This document shows, piece by piece, positions 42,341 to 55,339 of a stretch of DNA of 64,000 nucleotides. Where the stretch lies: positions 310,001-374,000 of the forward strand of contig JANCRA010000114.1 in the NCBI GenBank assembly GCA_024362935.1, read 5' to 3'. Made by a program: the position numbers and the translations under genes. The stretch is from Setophaga petechia. Its lineage: Eukaryota > Chordata > Aves > Passeriformes > Parulidae. Positions within the stretch are counted from its first letter, which is position 1. Each line of letters opens with the position of its first letter. The notes beneath the pieces are model-generated. The model made no database searches. It saw only the letters and a program-made list of their open reading frames with translations, and had not been told where the DNA came from.

Positions 42341-43420
42341 GTCTGAACGTGGAGTGAGATTGAGACCAGGATCAGGGTCAGGTTTGGGACTGAGCTCACC
42401 CAGAGCAGGACAGGGGGGATGTCACGGTGGGATGGTTTGGGGAAAATCCTGGTTTGGGAAAGACAAGGTGTGAATGCCTTGGCCTGGGGATTCCTCCCAC
42501 CTAAGTCCATCTCTAGAAGTCACCTGATGTCCATAAAAACCTCCAAAAATCAAGAGTGAATAAAAAAAAAGCCACCAGGAGTGTCCCATTTCCATTCTCG
42601 TCCCTCTGGGGTTCTGGTGGTCACCTGTCTCAGGGCTGCTGAAGATCCCATGGGTCCTGGGCACCCCTCCTCTCCAGGGTCCTGCTTAGGGATGCTGGGG
42701 GGTTTTGGGGTCCCCCTCTCCAGCCTCCCCTCACTCCAGCCACTTGTGTCTCCCCCCTCTGCCCACCACCCCACCCTGGTTTTGGGCAAATTTGGAAGAA
42801 AATCCCCAAAGGGGTTTCCCCTACGCAGGAGATTCAAACAAATTCTTCTCCAGCTGATACAGTAAAATATTTCCTTGGAGAAAAGTGCAAAAAACTTGTT
42901 TATCTAGCAGGCAAAGCATTCACCAGCACAACAAATGAACAATATTAAACAATAAGACCTTTTGCTACTCCAAAAAAGATGACAAATTCAAAACATTTCT
43001 CCATGGGCTGTAACTGGGCTCACTCAGTCTCTTAACAGTCTCTTATCAGTCTCTTACCAGTTCCTCTGGCACTAGAAATGCCATCTTCCAGGCCGGGCCC
43101 AGTGGGCCACAGGTGTGAGGTGCCAGTGGTGTTCTGGGTGTTCAGTCCAGAACAGGTTTAAACAGCTACAAAGAAAAATAAAAATTACAGTTCAGGGAAC
43201 TTATCTGCCTCAGCGAGTTAAAAACTAACTAAAAGCAAAGGAGAGCTCTGTCCTGCTGTCTGTCTGTCCAGGAGCCAGAATGTGGAGGAGTGAGTGCAGT
43301 TTCTGAAAACAAACCGCAGCTTCGTCCTCTCCACCTTCGCTCTCAGAACCAGCCTTAAAGGTGCAGAACTCATTTCTGGGCTAAACAGACCGATGGGTAC
43401 GAGCATCATGAAGTCACCCC
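42341..43420. other. Unassigned flank upstream of CpG island
   Basis: A 95-codon minus-strand frame at 42550-42837 and others are unsupported. The sequence CAGTCTCTTAACAGTCTCTT repeats three times near 43025-43060. No gene called. Confidence 0.4.
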
Positions 43421-43424
43421 AGGA

Positions 43425-43725
43425 CACGCCCCTGTCAGGGTCAGGGGGTCCCGTCCCCGCCTCATCTCCGGGCTGCCGGGGGTCCCCCAGCTCCGGTATC
43501 GCCCCTTCCCCTCTCCCCGCCCCGGGGGTCCCCGGTTCCACAGCCCCGGCTCTCACGGGGATCCCCAAAACCAATGTCCCACCCCGTCGGTACCAGGCCA
43601 TCCCCACGTGGACCCCCCGGGACCCTCCCGAGGGGCGATCGCGGCTCCTCTGCCCCCGAAAAAGCTCCTCTGAGGGAGCCCGGAGATATCCGGGGCTCGA
43701 GTCTGGGATCTACCGGCTCTGAACA
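43425..43725. promoter_or_regulatory. CpG island, likely promoter region
   Basis: About 25 CpG dinucleotides in 300 bp (for example GCGATCGCGG at 43635-43645), far above anything else in the window, in a GC-rich stretch 1.3 kb upstream of the zinc-finger pseudogene. It is likely the old promoter/first exon of that gene, though direction is not proven. Confidence 0.6.
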
Positions 43726-44449
43726 CTCTCCAAAAAATCCTCCCGGAGAGCCCTGGCTGGAGTTATTTGGGAATTTAGCTACTTGAGCCAAGCTTCTTCT
43801 GGGACTTTCAGCAGCCCCTTGTGTTCTTCACCTTGGAGTGAATGAACCTTGTCAGTCTCGCTGGTAACATTTGCTCCCTCTTCTCCCATGATTTTAACAA
43901 ACTTTTCAAGGAAGGACAACAAAATATTTTCTTTTTATCTGGCCACCCACAACAGCCATTTTCCTCATAATTTCTCCCATAATGTCCACAAGAGAAAGGA
44001 GGGACTGTGTCCAAGTTTCCGAGAGTTCTTCCAGAAAGAGCCACAGCCTCCTCAGTGGAAAGAAACCATGCTGTTGTCAAAGGCACTTGGGGTCAGAGAA
44101 CAGTGCCTAAACTCACTGTGCAAAAATATTGCCACAATCTGGTTAAGAAAATTTTCTGAGAGATGCCTCTTCTCCAATTAAGGGGCTAACGAGACCAAAT
44201 CCAAGGTGGATTTTATTAAACAGTAAATGTGAGGTAGAGAGAGAGATGGAAAGAAAGAGAAAAGGGGGGAAGAGCAAGGGAGTGACAGGGACAGAGACCT
44301 CCCCTGGAGCAGGGTAGGTGTGACATTGTCCCCTGTGTGTGTGTGGCCTTCCCAGGGTGGGGGTTTTACACATGAGCCTGTTTGGGTAAGGGGGGTGGTG
44401 TTCACCCCCTGAGCAGGGATTACCCCACTGTTTCAGGCTGCAATGGAAG
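43726..44449. other. Unassigned flank with purine-rich tract
   Basis: AGAGAGAGAGATGG near 44235 and GTGTGTGTGTGG near 44335; a TTTTATTAAACAG (AATAAA on the minus strand) near 44212. Possibly part of an LTR read on the minus strand. Confidence 0.35.
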
Positions 44450-44999
44450 ATGGAACCAAATGCATGTTTTCAATCCCCATCCTCATCAACTGCTAGAAAC
44501 AGGTGGGGCAGTGTTCTTTATCTCTTGCATGGCTCAGCCCTGATAACGCCCTCCAGGGGAGATATCTTCTGTGAATGGGCCATTGAGTGTCACTGCAGGA
44601 CTGATCAAATTCCATCATCCCATTGTGGGATGCTCCACCCAGGGGGAGGATCTAAGCATTCCTGCCTGGATATATGCTGAGCCTTGCTACACCAGGAGCA
44701 GCTTGCCTACTGGATTCCCAGAGGAGAAGAGCTCCAGAACCACCACTGGACCTTCAGAGGAAGACCAGACCCTTCTACAGGATCACTGCTTGGACAGAAT
44801 CACGTTCATCACTCCAACAGGACTGCAGCCACCATTTAATGGGACTGCTGCCACCAGCCTGACCAACAGGGTGTCAGGTTATATCTTGACTCTGTCAGTT
44901 TAAGGCAGTGTTTCTGTATCATTGCCTTGATCTTCATTTTCTTATTAAATTGCAATTCTTATTTAGACTCTCCCCCAGGCTTGCCTTCAAACCAGCACA
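44450..44999 (+). mobile_element. LTR-like block
   Basis: Contains GGATATATGCTGAGCC (TATA-like, near 44668) and ATTAAA at 44944-44949. It ends at AAACCAGCACA (44999), a terminus common to avian LTRs. The start is not identified. It lies just upstream of the first preserved zinc-finger exon. Confidence 0.42.
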
Positions 45000-45039
45000 A
45001 AATTTAGTGTGCTCATCCCTTGTTTTCTTCCGGGAACAG

Positions 45040-46080
<1,041 letters not shown>

Positions 46081-46198
46081 TGCACTAGGAGGACACCTGG
46101 CTAGTTATCCTTTTGGTTTGGCCTCAAGTTCATCTTGATTCATTTTTATCACTTAAAACCACGTGAAATAGGACTAAAAATGCCCTGGCAATAAACTA

Positions 46199-46702
46199 TG
46201 TACAATCACGAACGGAACGGAGCACTCTTTGTCAGCGTCTGAGAGGTTTTATTAACGCATCAGTCTCAACGACATTGTTACAACAATGGAGACAGCCAGA
46301 TGCAACCTTCTCGCTGAATCAAGCAGAATGCCAAAGAGACTTAATGTTACAGCATATCATAAAGCCATTTCCATCTGCGTTTCAGCCAATCACACATAGA
46401 GAACAAGAACATTGACAATAATTTCATCCAATAATATAAAGCACACGTAGTTTTGCTAAGCGGCTTAGTTTCTAAAACAATAGCTTCTTCATAGAAATCA
46501 AAGCACAAAGGTCTATTCAAAACTTCAACCTTCTAAAGATATACATTAAGAAAACTTGTTACCACTTAAGGCAGCACCTAACATAGTCCTATTGTTCTAT
46601 TCTCATGTCTGTATTACTAATTTTTCTGCTGCTTTAGCATCTATCTTACTGTCTGAGGCCTGATTTTTCCTTTCTTAAAACCCTCTGAGTTTTAGAATTC
46701 CC
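46199..46702 (-). mobile_element. 3' LTR of ERV copy B
   Basis: About 504 bp. On the minus strand it begins TGTGGGAATTC at 46702, directly after the polypurine tract, and ends near 46199. AATAAA (minus strand) lies in CGTTAATAAAACC near 46245-46252. It aligns with the 5' LTR but is clearly diverged, most of all in U5. Confidence 0.78.
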
Positions 46703-46714
46703 ACAATTCCCCCT
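46703..46714 (-). other. Polypurine tract
   Basis: Minus strand GGGAGGGGGAAT immediately 5' of the TG of the 3' LTR; it primes plus-strand DNA synthesis in reverse transcription. Confidence 0.8.
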
Positions 46715-47064
46715 CCCTGCTGATACATATAGAGACCGTCATATTCGTGTCGTTGACTACTTGCGTTTCTTAGCCTTACTATAATATTATTGCGTACTAT
46801 TTGCTGGAGGTTTGCTCTTGCTGACACTAAGCGTTGCTATGTTACAGCACAGCAACTTAATGCTGTGAGGGCCCAGTCAGTGAAAAAGTGAATGAATCAT
46901 GTCCGATAATAGTTACGAGTCATTTTTCAAAAAATTCTTGTCGATTCCAGGGCCTTAACTCAAAACCTTCTTCCATTTCGATGCCTTCATCTGGCATCTC
47001 GATAAGATTATGAACACTCTCTATTTTTATTACCTAAATCTCTTTCTTGAATGACAAAAATTTC
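46715..47064. other. ERV env-LTR spacer
   Basis: Non-coding region between the env stop and the polypurine tract; no extra gene is evident. Confidence 0.5.
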
Positions 47065-48270
47065 TCAGACTGTTTTGTTCATCATTCTCCGCACACAATG
47101 AAGTATGCAGGGAATCACTATCAATATTAATATTAAAACACCCAGGACATAGAGACCTATCTTGCAAAGTTGCCTTAGCCAAGGTGCAAAGCTCCATTCT
47201 TGGAATAAATCATCCAACCAAGAACTACCATCTTCTTTAATTTGGGCAGTCAAATCTTTTAGTTTTTGTACGCTTTTATGAATGGATTCAGAGTGATCGG
47301 ATAGGTTCATACAACACAACCCTTCAAATTCTTCACAACCATGTCCTTGTGCCAGTAAAAGAAAATCAATTGCTGCTCTATTTTGAAGAGTAGCATGCCT
47401 AACACTATCAACATCAGTTAACATATCACTAATTGCAGAGGATGTGGCATTAACTTGCTTACTCAGCCAACATCCGACCCGATCTAATTGTTTCAATGCT
47501 TCTGCTGAAGCCCATTGGGGTAAAAAAATACCTACTGAAACTCTTCTTGTGGATTTCCAAGGCATGAAATCACTTTGACAGTTTTCCTCATAATGAGAAA
47601 CACCTCTCGTTTTTCTTTGTTTCTTTTTCATGACTGCTTTGGCAGATGGTGCGATGACAGTCAGCATCCCAATGCTACAAGGGCCACCTTTAAGGTGTGC
47701 TGGAATGCCTTGCCAAGCCCTGTCTCCACAAATGAACCAATACCTTTTTGGTAATTGCCGTGGATATTGGTCAGCCTCAGAAAGCACATCCCAACTATTT
47801 GAAAAATTACACCAAAAACTCAAATTTCTGTATGCAAAATAATGAGGAGTGACATTATACTTTGGGGGATCACCTTTTCGCAAAGCACTAGCTATGAAAG
47901 TAAAGCAAAAGTCCATGGTTAAAGAACCAAGGATTTCTAATTCTTGGGGTTCAGAAGCTGCCCTAGGAAGTTTTTTGGCTCAAACATTCCAATTCAATGT
48001 AGGATTGTTTACCTTATCAATTTCACCTGATTTACCATTAGATTGTTTTTTGACCGAAGGCAACTCCTTTACTGGCACACCCACCAGACAGGTTGAGAAA
48101 GGTTTCTCTGGTTCCGTATTAGACAAACATATAGTATCTGAGCCGGCTGCCTTGGCTAAGGTCACCCAAACATTTGTCTTCGGTTGTTCCACAGGCAGAT
48201 CTGCATGACAAAAAGCAATTAAAAACCATCAATACCAACACAGAAATTGCATTTGCTCCATCTTTTTCAT
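47065..48270 (-). pseudogene. ERV env, nearly open, two in-frame TGA (copy B)
   Basis: 402 codons from an ATG at 48268-48270 to the stop at 47065. A hydrophobic signal-like N-terminus is interrupted by TGA at 48229-48231. A surface-subunit part carries a second TGA at 47980-47982, and from 47916 the frame is open for 283 residues. This section has the avian-type CGDRAWQGIPAHLKGGPC motif, a basic stretch and likely cleavage site followed by a fusion-peptide-like run (VSVGIFLPQWASA), a heptad helix, the CX6CC disulfide motif (CEEFEGLCC), N-glycosylation sites and a C-terminal anchor (IGLYVLGVLILILIVIPC) with a short basic tail. The surface subunit is shorter than in typical retroviruses. The two stops make it a pseudogene as sequenced. 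Confidence 0.85.
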
Positions 48271-48496
48271 GAGCGAATTTTTGGCATAACTTTTATCAAT
48301 TTTAAGATTTTGTTCTCAAAAAACTAAAACTTTAAACTTCTGCCAAAAGTCAGCTCTATTAAACAAACATTGGATATACAATTGACACAATTATAAATAA
48401 CATTAACACAAAGTCAGAGTTTGCAGGTTCCACCGATGCACAAAGAACGTCAGGCACAAGGAACGTCAGGCGTGACCCGGGATGCCTCCGCTCGGC

Positions 48497-48808
48497 TCAC
48501 GTCTGCGTGCTTGCTTCCTCGGTTCTGGGCTCGCCAACACGTTCTGGGGTGTGATATGGTTTGACGTTTTTGGCAGGGACCCACTCAATTCCAGCACCTG
48601 TAGAGACAGAAGCATACCCTTTGCCCCATGTTATTAAGCGAAAAGGACCTTCAATTTGTCCAGACTCTGGGTTTCTAACTAGAACAGGCGGATTTTCTTT
48701 CAGTTTCGCCTGTGTATTGTTTAAAAAATGCCTAAAGATTGGAGCATCAAGTTCTGCACTTGAACTGTTTAGAAAATTAAAAACATACAAAGCTTTGTTC
48801 AGCCTCAT
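48497..48808 (-). pseudogene. ERV integrase C-terminal domain, fragment (copy B)
   Basis: Same 103-residue fragment as in copy A, differing at one residue (Ala for Thr in the ELDxPIF segment). The remainder of the integrase between here and 48984 is out of frame or interrupted by a stop. Confidence 0.8.
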
Positions 48809-48983
48809 CTGAGGTGTGACCTCAGCTCCTCCTCTCTGTTGATTTAAAATGTGTGTTAATGTTTGATGTGCTTTTTCAAGAATTGCTTGACTTGTGGGAG
48901 AGTGAGGAATACTAAAGATGCGACGAACACTTCATTCATTTAGAAACATGGATAATTTTTGAGATATATATGTGAGACTATTG

Positions 48984-49478
48984 TCAGTTTTTACTTCTTG
49001 GGGCACTCAATGAAGCAAAAGCTTGCAAAAAATGATGACAGGCATGATTGCCCGTTTCACCTGTGTGAAGGGAAGCAAAAATTGCACCAGAGAACGTGTC
49101 CACCGAGACATGAATATTTTTAAATTTACTAAAGGAAGGATATTTGGTGATGTCTGTTTGCCATAACTGCAGACTTTGCAAACTTTGTGGGTTGACACCT
49201 ATCATAGAAACAGGAGGTTGCACAAGCTGGCAGTCAGGGCAAGTACTGATGATAGCTTTAGTTTGACTTTTAGAGATTTGAAACATTCGCATTATTGCTT
49301 GTGCATTTTGGTGAAAAAAGGCATGATTCAGTTTTGCTTGTTCAAAAATGTTTGGTAAAGTGTTTGCAATGACCATTGTCAGATTGTCCGCTCTCGCGTT
49401 TCCTTCCACTAAAAATCCAGGAAGTGAAGAATGAGCCCTGATGTGAGAAATAAAATATGGATTAGTTCTATATTGCAA
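48984..49478 (-). pseudogene. ERV integrase zinc-binding and core domains, fragment (copy B)
   Basis: Same layout as copy A: HHCC module, WQTDIT and SVDTFSG motifs. It differs at about five residues, including His for Asp just before the second core strand and Ile-Gly for Gly-Ala in the linker. Confidence 0.85.
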
Positions 49479-49499
49479 AGTTGTAAAAAGACATGAAAG

Positions 49500-49904
49500 C
49501 TAACAATATAAAGTAGCATTACTAACATCTTTTAAAATTGACTCTTCTATTTTCTTAACTACATTAGTAACATAAGCAGAATCTGTGATTAAATTAAAAG
49601 GTTGAGGGAAAAACTGAAAAGCTCGAACTACAGCAGCAAGCTCAACAATTTGAGGAGATCCTTCCACTATTTGAATGTCTGATTCCCAAGCATTAGTTTT
49701 TTGATTCAGCCAGGTTACAACTGATTTGTGACTTTGGCTAGAGTTATTAGTGAAGAGAGTCACTGCATTAAAAGGTTTTTGATTTAATTTAGGTTTTTCT
49801 CTGAAACTCAATTTTGTTTGCAAAAGTTTGTGAGTTGGGTAGTGAACAGAATAAATACTTGGGAAACTTAAGTGTGCATATTGTAAATCATTAGAATTTT
49901 GCAT
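49500..49904 (-). pseudogene. ERV RNase H domain, fragment (copy B)
   Basis: Protein identical to copy A despite two nucleotide changes. FTNNSS again lacks the first catalytic Asp. Confidence 0.82.
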
Positions 49905-50088
49905 TGCTTAATTAAGGTAATCTTTTCTCAATGGTAAATAGATAACTGAAAATTTTTGGCTTGCTAAAGTTAACTATCTTGTTCTGGCTTTAATTACAAT
50001 TTGTGTTACCATTTTTAAAACTGTGGAAATGGTTTTTGGAAACTTGTAAGGAGGAAAAATCTACTCTATTATCAACAAAGGATCTGGC

Positions 50089-50376
50089 TCAGAAGGGTCT
50101 CATTGAAAAATGAGACCACAAAGTTGCATCTTTTCTCTTAAAACTGCAAAGAAAAAAGGTTTTTCTGAAACACAGCGATGAGCTTGTCACCTTTGAAGAG
50201 TTGATGTTGCAGCTTTGGGTCTTTGTTGTAGAAATGTCAAGTCTAGCTTTTTGGATTTCAGTCACAACACTAGCACGGGTTCGCTCTATCTCTGTTTGCG
50301 TTGAAGCTGCGATGAGCAAATCATCCATGTAGTGTAGAATCTTGGATCTTGAAGACTTTTGTTGAGCTGAAGACAA
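50089..50376 (-). pseudogene. ERV reverse transcriptase, YMDD fragment (copy B)
   Basis: Identical to copy A over all 95 residues. Joined on its 5' side to the end of gag. Confidence 0.85.
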
Positions 50377-50554
50377 AACTTGTACAACAAGATATTAGCA
50401 AATCATATACATCATGACAACTTTGGTTGTTTTGGTTAGAATGTTTTCACATGACAATCTTTTTAACATGACTTGGTTTATCATAAGCAAAGTAACAAGG
50501 CTTTTTATCAGAGTCTAACTACACAGCGCTAATAGAGTTTTCTCAAAATTTTCT

Positions 50555-51350
50555 TCATTTTTCTAATAGCTTTTCAATTTTATCTATTTGTTGTGTCAAA
50601 TTATCTTCTAGTGTTTTACTTAAAGCATTGACTTGTAAATTTGCAATGTTTTGTGGACTTATGAATCGGCTGTAAGCTGTTATCATTTGTGTAACGGTTG
50701 GAGGCTGATCAGGTAAAGCTGAAAACATTTTTCTACATTCATCATTAGCATTTACAAAAGCAAGGTTTTGAACAAGATAAGAATGAGCTTGTTCATCTTG
50801 ACACTGTCTTTCAACTGCTTGGGTTAATCTGTCTAGGAAAGAACTAAAGGATTCTGCTTCACTTTGTCTAATCAATGTATCAGCATTAATATGTGTGCCA
50901 GCTGGCTCTACTGAAAATAAGGCTTTCTTAGCAGCGTCTTTAATGTCTGTTAATACAGGCTGAGGCAAGTCTACTGCTTGATTTTTCGCTCTATGGTAAG
51001 GTGGATCACTTGCTAATTGAACAACATCTCAATCTGTATAAGCAGTATCTGCATATCTTTCAACTAATTTATTAAGGAGTTTTTTTTTAATTGTAATTCT
51101 TATAAAAGATATTGTGAATTGGTTAAAATGAAGGAAGCTACATTCCAACAATCAGCAGGGACTAAATCATGGGCATTAAAAACACTTTTCAACACTGTAT
51201 TAAAATAGGGCGAGGAAAACCCACTTTCTTTCAATGCATGACGTAATTCTTTTCTATCATGATGAGAAAGACTTTCATATCTTGGATTGGCATCACGACG
51301 GCCATAACGAACAGGCAGTGCAAGGAGTTTTTTTTAATTCAGATCTTTCT
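50555..51350 (-). pseudogene. ERV Gag capsid region, broken (copy B)
   Basis: C-terminal domain open at 50555-50968; N-terminal half broken by stops. A base change near 51334 (TTTTTTT-G in copy A to TTTTTTTT here) turns a Ser codon into TAA, adding a stop that copy A lacks at the spacer-capsid boundary. Confidence 0.78.
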
Positions 51351-51372
51351 CTAATTTTTGATGAATGTTAGA

Positions 51373-52005
51373 CTAATTAGGAAGCATTAAAGGAAGTTTG
51401 GGATTGGAATTGACAGTTTCTGTGACAGCAGCTGTTCTGGGAACCAGGCTAGGGTCTAAATTCTTGGCAGGGACGTTGCTGCAGCTACTGACTTTTTTGG
51501 GAACTCTGCTAGTAGAGGCGGGAGAACACGCTTCCAAATTCTTGGCAGAGACTTGTGAACAACACGCTTTCTTTGGAGCCTTGCTAAGAGGGACAGAGGA
51601 GGGCTCAGTCAAGGACCACTTTCTTTCTGGAGCTCTGTCTAGAGGGGCTGGGAGAGAGGCATGCTCTCTGGATTGTGGAGGAAAGCTAAAATTTGCTTTT
51701 TGCAGAGAACATAACTTTGAATTTTTATTTCTGTTAATTTCTAAAGAACAATGGCATGTTTCATGAAGTCCTATTGCTAGTTGGGACTGAGCTGGGAAGC
51801 AGCTAATGTTAGCTTGAGAAGACTCAGCTGGGAAGCTGTTAGAGCTAAGTTGAGAATGTAAAATCATATTTTTTCTTTCAGCAGCAAAAGAAACAGAGTT
51901 CGAGTTTTTTAAAACCTCGGTCTGTTTTTCTTCTGAAACCTTTTGAAAATCTCTTGCTTTTTGTTCACATCTTTGTTTGGGCAAAGCTTGTCTGGTTTTG
52001 CCCAA
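51373..52005 (-). pseudogene. ERV Gag middle region, open fragment (copy B)
   Basis: Identical to the copy A fragment at 3023-3655 over all 210 residues, with the same internal VPKK/AKNL blocks and the same TAG before capsid. Confidence 0.6.
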
Positions 52006-52212
52006 CTCCTGGCTGTGGACTACTGAATTTGTCTTCTCCCTTGCCCTGCTCTCAGAAAGCTACTTTGCAGCTTTAACTTCTTCCTTCTCTGTATCAAAAC
52101 TTTGCCAAACAACAGAAAACCTTGGCATTTACTTATTTGAACAATTTACTAAAAAAGAACTCTCAGAATCACAAAGCACTCTATTGCCTTGAACTGAATC
52201 TAAGGGGGCACT

Positions 52213-52707
52213 TTATCGAAAAGGGAAAACAGTGGCAGGGCTGACTCCCACAGCTCTCTGACTAGGTAAAGCAGATTCTAAAGCAGTTTCAGCATTCTGT
52301 GCTTGCACATTCTCAGAACACATAATTCTTTTATCACAAAACTTCTGTAAATTTACATCTCTTCTTTCTGAGCGACTTTCATTCCCCCCTGGACAGGATT
52401 CACATAATTTCTCATTCTCGAAACGCAACGAAACTTCTGAACATTTTTCTCGACACGGCAATAGTTCATTTTTTCTTAGAGGGAGGGGTGAAGAACTGCT
52501 CTCAGCTGCAGAGACACTGACAAGCTTGGAAGAAACAGGGGACACAACTCGAGGGGCAAATCGTTTTGGTTCACAGTTTCCGGAGGACGCGACGCAGCCA
52601 GCACTCTTGGGAGAAGTACCGGACAAATTAGGAGAGAGAGAAGCACCCCGACCAAGACTTGAAATCTTCTTAGAGAGGTACGTTGGCTCAATTTCACTTG
52701 GATTCAA
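52213..52707 (-). pseudogene. ERV Gag N-proximal region, open fragment (copy B)
   Basis: Identical to copy A 3863-4357. A matrix-like stretch with stops lies just upstream at about 52710-53050. Confidence 0.55.
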
Positions 52708-53226
52708 AGGATCTGAACAAGATACTCTGTTCTATAAGTCTGAGAACTGTCTGTTACACTTATTTGATTTGAAAATCTCCAACAGAGCACGAGACGCAGG
52801 CACAAGCCTGCCTACTGTCTCTTCTTTTTTGAGAGAGAGCAGATTATAAAGTCTCCAATTTATTTGATCTCAAAAACTGAAGGTAAAAGCAGACTGCAAG
52901 TTTATATTTTGAGTGTTGGCTTTTATCTAGATTAACAAGTCTTTTAATTCAGTTTTTGAGATATTTGAACATCTTTTATCTTGTAATATTTTCTCAAGTT
53001 GGTAAAAAACGTCTCATTCTGTTTTAGATAAATTCTCATTGTCATCACTGAGGCGCTCTTAAAAAATAGACTACTTACATACACAACAGACGCAGATGAC
53101 CAGGGGATGAAATAGTCTTCTTTATTAACACCTGGGTCTCCAGAGGCCGAGTTTTGCTGAGATTTTCCTTTTTATCTTAGTCTAAACTGTTCCTCACACG
53201 GAGGCACCTTTTGCCTTGGCAGAGTA

Positions 53227-53745
53227 TATACATACAGTCATGAATGGGACGGGACACCCCAAAACTAGTGTCAAGAGTGGTTTATTTCTGCATCAGTCTC
53301 AAAACACTGTTACAACAATGGAGACAATAGATGCAACCAGCTGACTGATTCAAACAGAATGCCAAAGAAATGTAATGTTACAGCATATCATATAGCCATT
53401 TCCATCTGCTAATCACACATAGAGCACAAGCATATTGTCAATACTTCTATCTAATCACTTGAAGAACACGTAGCTTTGGTTAAAACAATAGCAGTCTATT
53501 TTCAAACACAATAGCTTGTTCATAAGAGACAAGGCAAAAGCTCTATTCATTTTTAACCTTCTAAAGATATACCTTAAATAAATTTGTTGCAACCTAAAGG
53601 ATCAAATCACATAAGCTTATTGTTCTATTTCTCACGTCTGCATTACTAATTTTTCTGCTGCTTTAGCATCTCACTGTCCTTACTGTCACTAGAGCCTGTC
53701 TTTTTCAAACTTTCCCAAAACCCTCTAATTTTAAAGATTCCAACA
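53227..53745 (-). mobile_element. 5' LTR of ERV copy B
   Basis: Base-for-base counterpart of 4877-5395. Its match to the 3' LTR at 46199-46702 is much weaker than its match to copy A, so the duplication is far younger than the retroviral insertion. Confidence 0.78.
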
Positions 53746-53947
53746 GTGCAAGTACGTAAAATAAAGAAATAAATATCCATCAAGTAAGGAGGAATAGCTC
53801 ATGAATATGTAATTAGTGTGTGTGATAAAACCTCTGCGCAATTGATGCTCGGGGCACTCAAATGAGGGAATGATCTTCCTAGTGACCAGCACTGCAATAA
53901 AGAATGGCTGCTTTTTAATACTCAAATTGTGTTAGAAAGTTTCTATT

Positions 53948-54140
53948 TGGGGGATTTCAGTATCAGTTCCACAAGGCCCCATAGTTTCACACTGGCCCCT
54001 TGGTTCTGAAGTGTCACAATGGCCTCAGTCCCACAAGGCCCTGCACTGTCCAAAGAGTCCCCTTAATTCCATGGGGCCCTGAAGTGCTACAGTGGCCCCT
54101 TGGCTCCATGAGGCCCTGCAGTGCCACCCTGGGGCAGGAG
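53948..54140 (+). repeat. 37-bp minisatellite, short array (copy B)
   Basis: Counterpart of 5598-5790 without visible change. Confidence 0.7.
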
Positions 54141-55339
54141 GCCAGGAGGGATTCGTTCCCCACACGCTGCAGCTCCCTGGGCCAGCTGGCGCCGACACCT
54201 TCTCCCAGGCCAGCACTGCCGGGCACAGCCAGGGCCGGGCCCCACTGCAGCTCCCTGCAAACCACGGCGGGGCCTGCGAGCCCAAAACCCGAGTCACAGA
54301 CAGTTTGTCACTCCTCCTGTCTGTACTGGACCAAGAAATGTCCCATTGTGGGGTCCCCTTTCCTGCAGTCACTGCAGCACTGGGACCATCCCTGGAGCTC
54401 TGAGTGAGAAAAATGGCCAGTGCTGCACCTCTACACTGACTTGGGGATGGTGGGAAATGCTCTGAGGGGTGGCTGGAATGATGGAAAAAGGACAATTGGC
54501 AGTGCAGAGGGAAACCCAGCTGGGCTGCTGGACTGGGGCAAGACAGCTTGGGTTTCTCCTTCTTCTGGGGGAGAAGTTGGCTGTGAAAGTCCCTCCTGTG
54601 GATGCTCACATGCCCAAGAGTTGGGCACTGAAGAGCATCACAACAATGGACAGGAGAATGGGGCTGCCAGGATTAAAGTGTCTCAGGGGGGTCTGGACTG
54701 GCCACACAAGGTTGAATTATTTCTGGACACCTCAGGTCATCAGGGAAGGGATGCAACCTCCAGATGGGCTCGTGAGCCAGGGGTGGATTTAACCATGGAC
54801 ACCATCTCCAGGTTATCCCTGACTGTGAAACGTGGGCTGAGATCAAGAAGGGCCAGGCAGGTAAAGCCCCTGTGGTGTGGGGGACAATAGTGGGAATATA
54901 AATCTGGGGAGACACATGGTCTTGGTAGCTGGAGTAGTAAATTGGAGAGCACCATTCCTAAACCACAACAGCCCTGTCAGAGCCAGCCCTGTCCCTGCAC
55001 TGCCCCAGCTCTGCTGCCCCACAGCTGCTGCATCAGGAAGGGCAGAGCCATGGGGGAGGGAAATGCACAGGGACTCCTCCAGGCCAGGCCAAAGCACAGT
55101 CAGTGGAGAAGGGACACAGGGATGGGCTGTTTGTGTGCTCTGCCATGGCAGGAGGAGAGGCAGAGCTGCAGAGACACCCAGACCCTGTGGATCCCTGCAG
55201 GAGCTGATCTCACCCAGCAGCTCCAAGGCCTCTGCTGCTCACTGGTTGCTCAGGTTTGATGTTCCCTGGTGGGTACACCCAGCCCCACACACCCCAGCTC
55301 TGTGTGCACACACACACCAGTCTCACCAGTGTCTGGGCC
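54141..55339. other. GC-rich non-coding flank (copy B)
   Basis: Counterpart of 5791-6989. No gene is supported here. Confidence 0.5.

Larger units (their letters stand above)
46199..53745 (-). mobile_element. ERV copy B, complete outline LTR to LTR
   Basis: Minus-strand provirus of 7.5 kb: 5' LTR 53227-53745, gag about 50555-53050, decayed RT/RNase H/integrase 48497-50376, env 47065-48270, polypurine tract 46703-46714, 3' LTR 46199-46702. The same gag-to-RT deletion as in copy A is present, so it predates the duplication. The flanks (AAACTA left, GTGCAA right) are not a target duplication and the two LTRs differ at roughly one base in five by eye. The insertion is therefore old, or its ends come from different events. 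It starts 120 bp downstream of the zinc-finger pseudogene. Confidence 0.9.
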
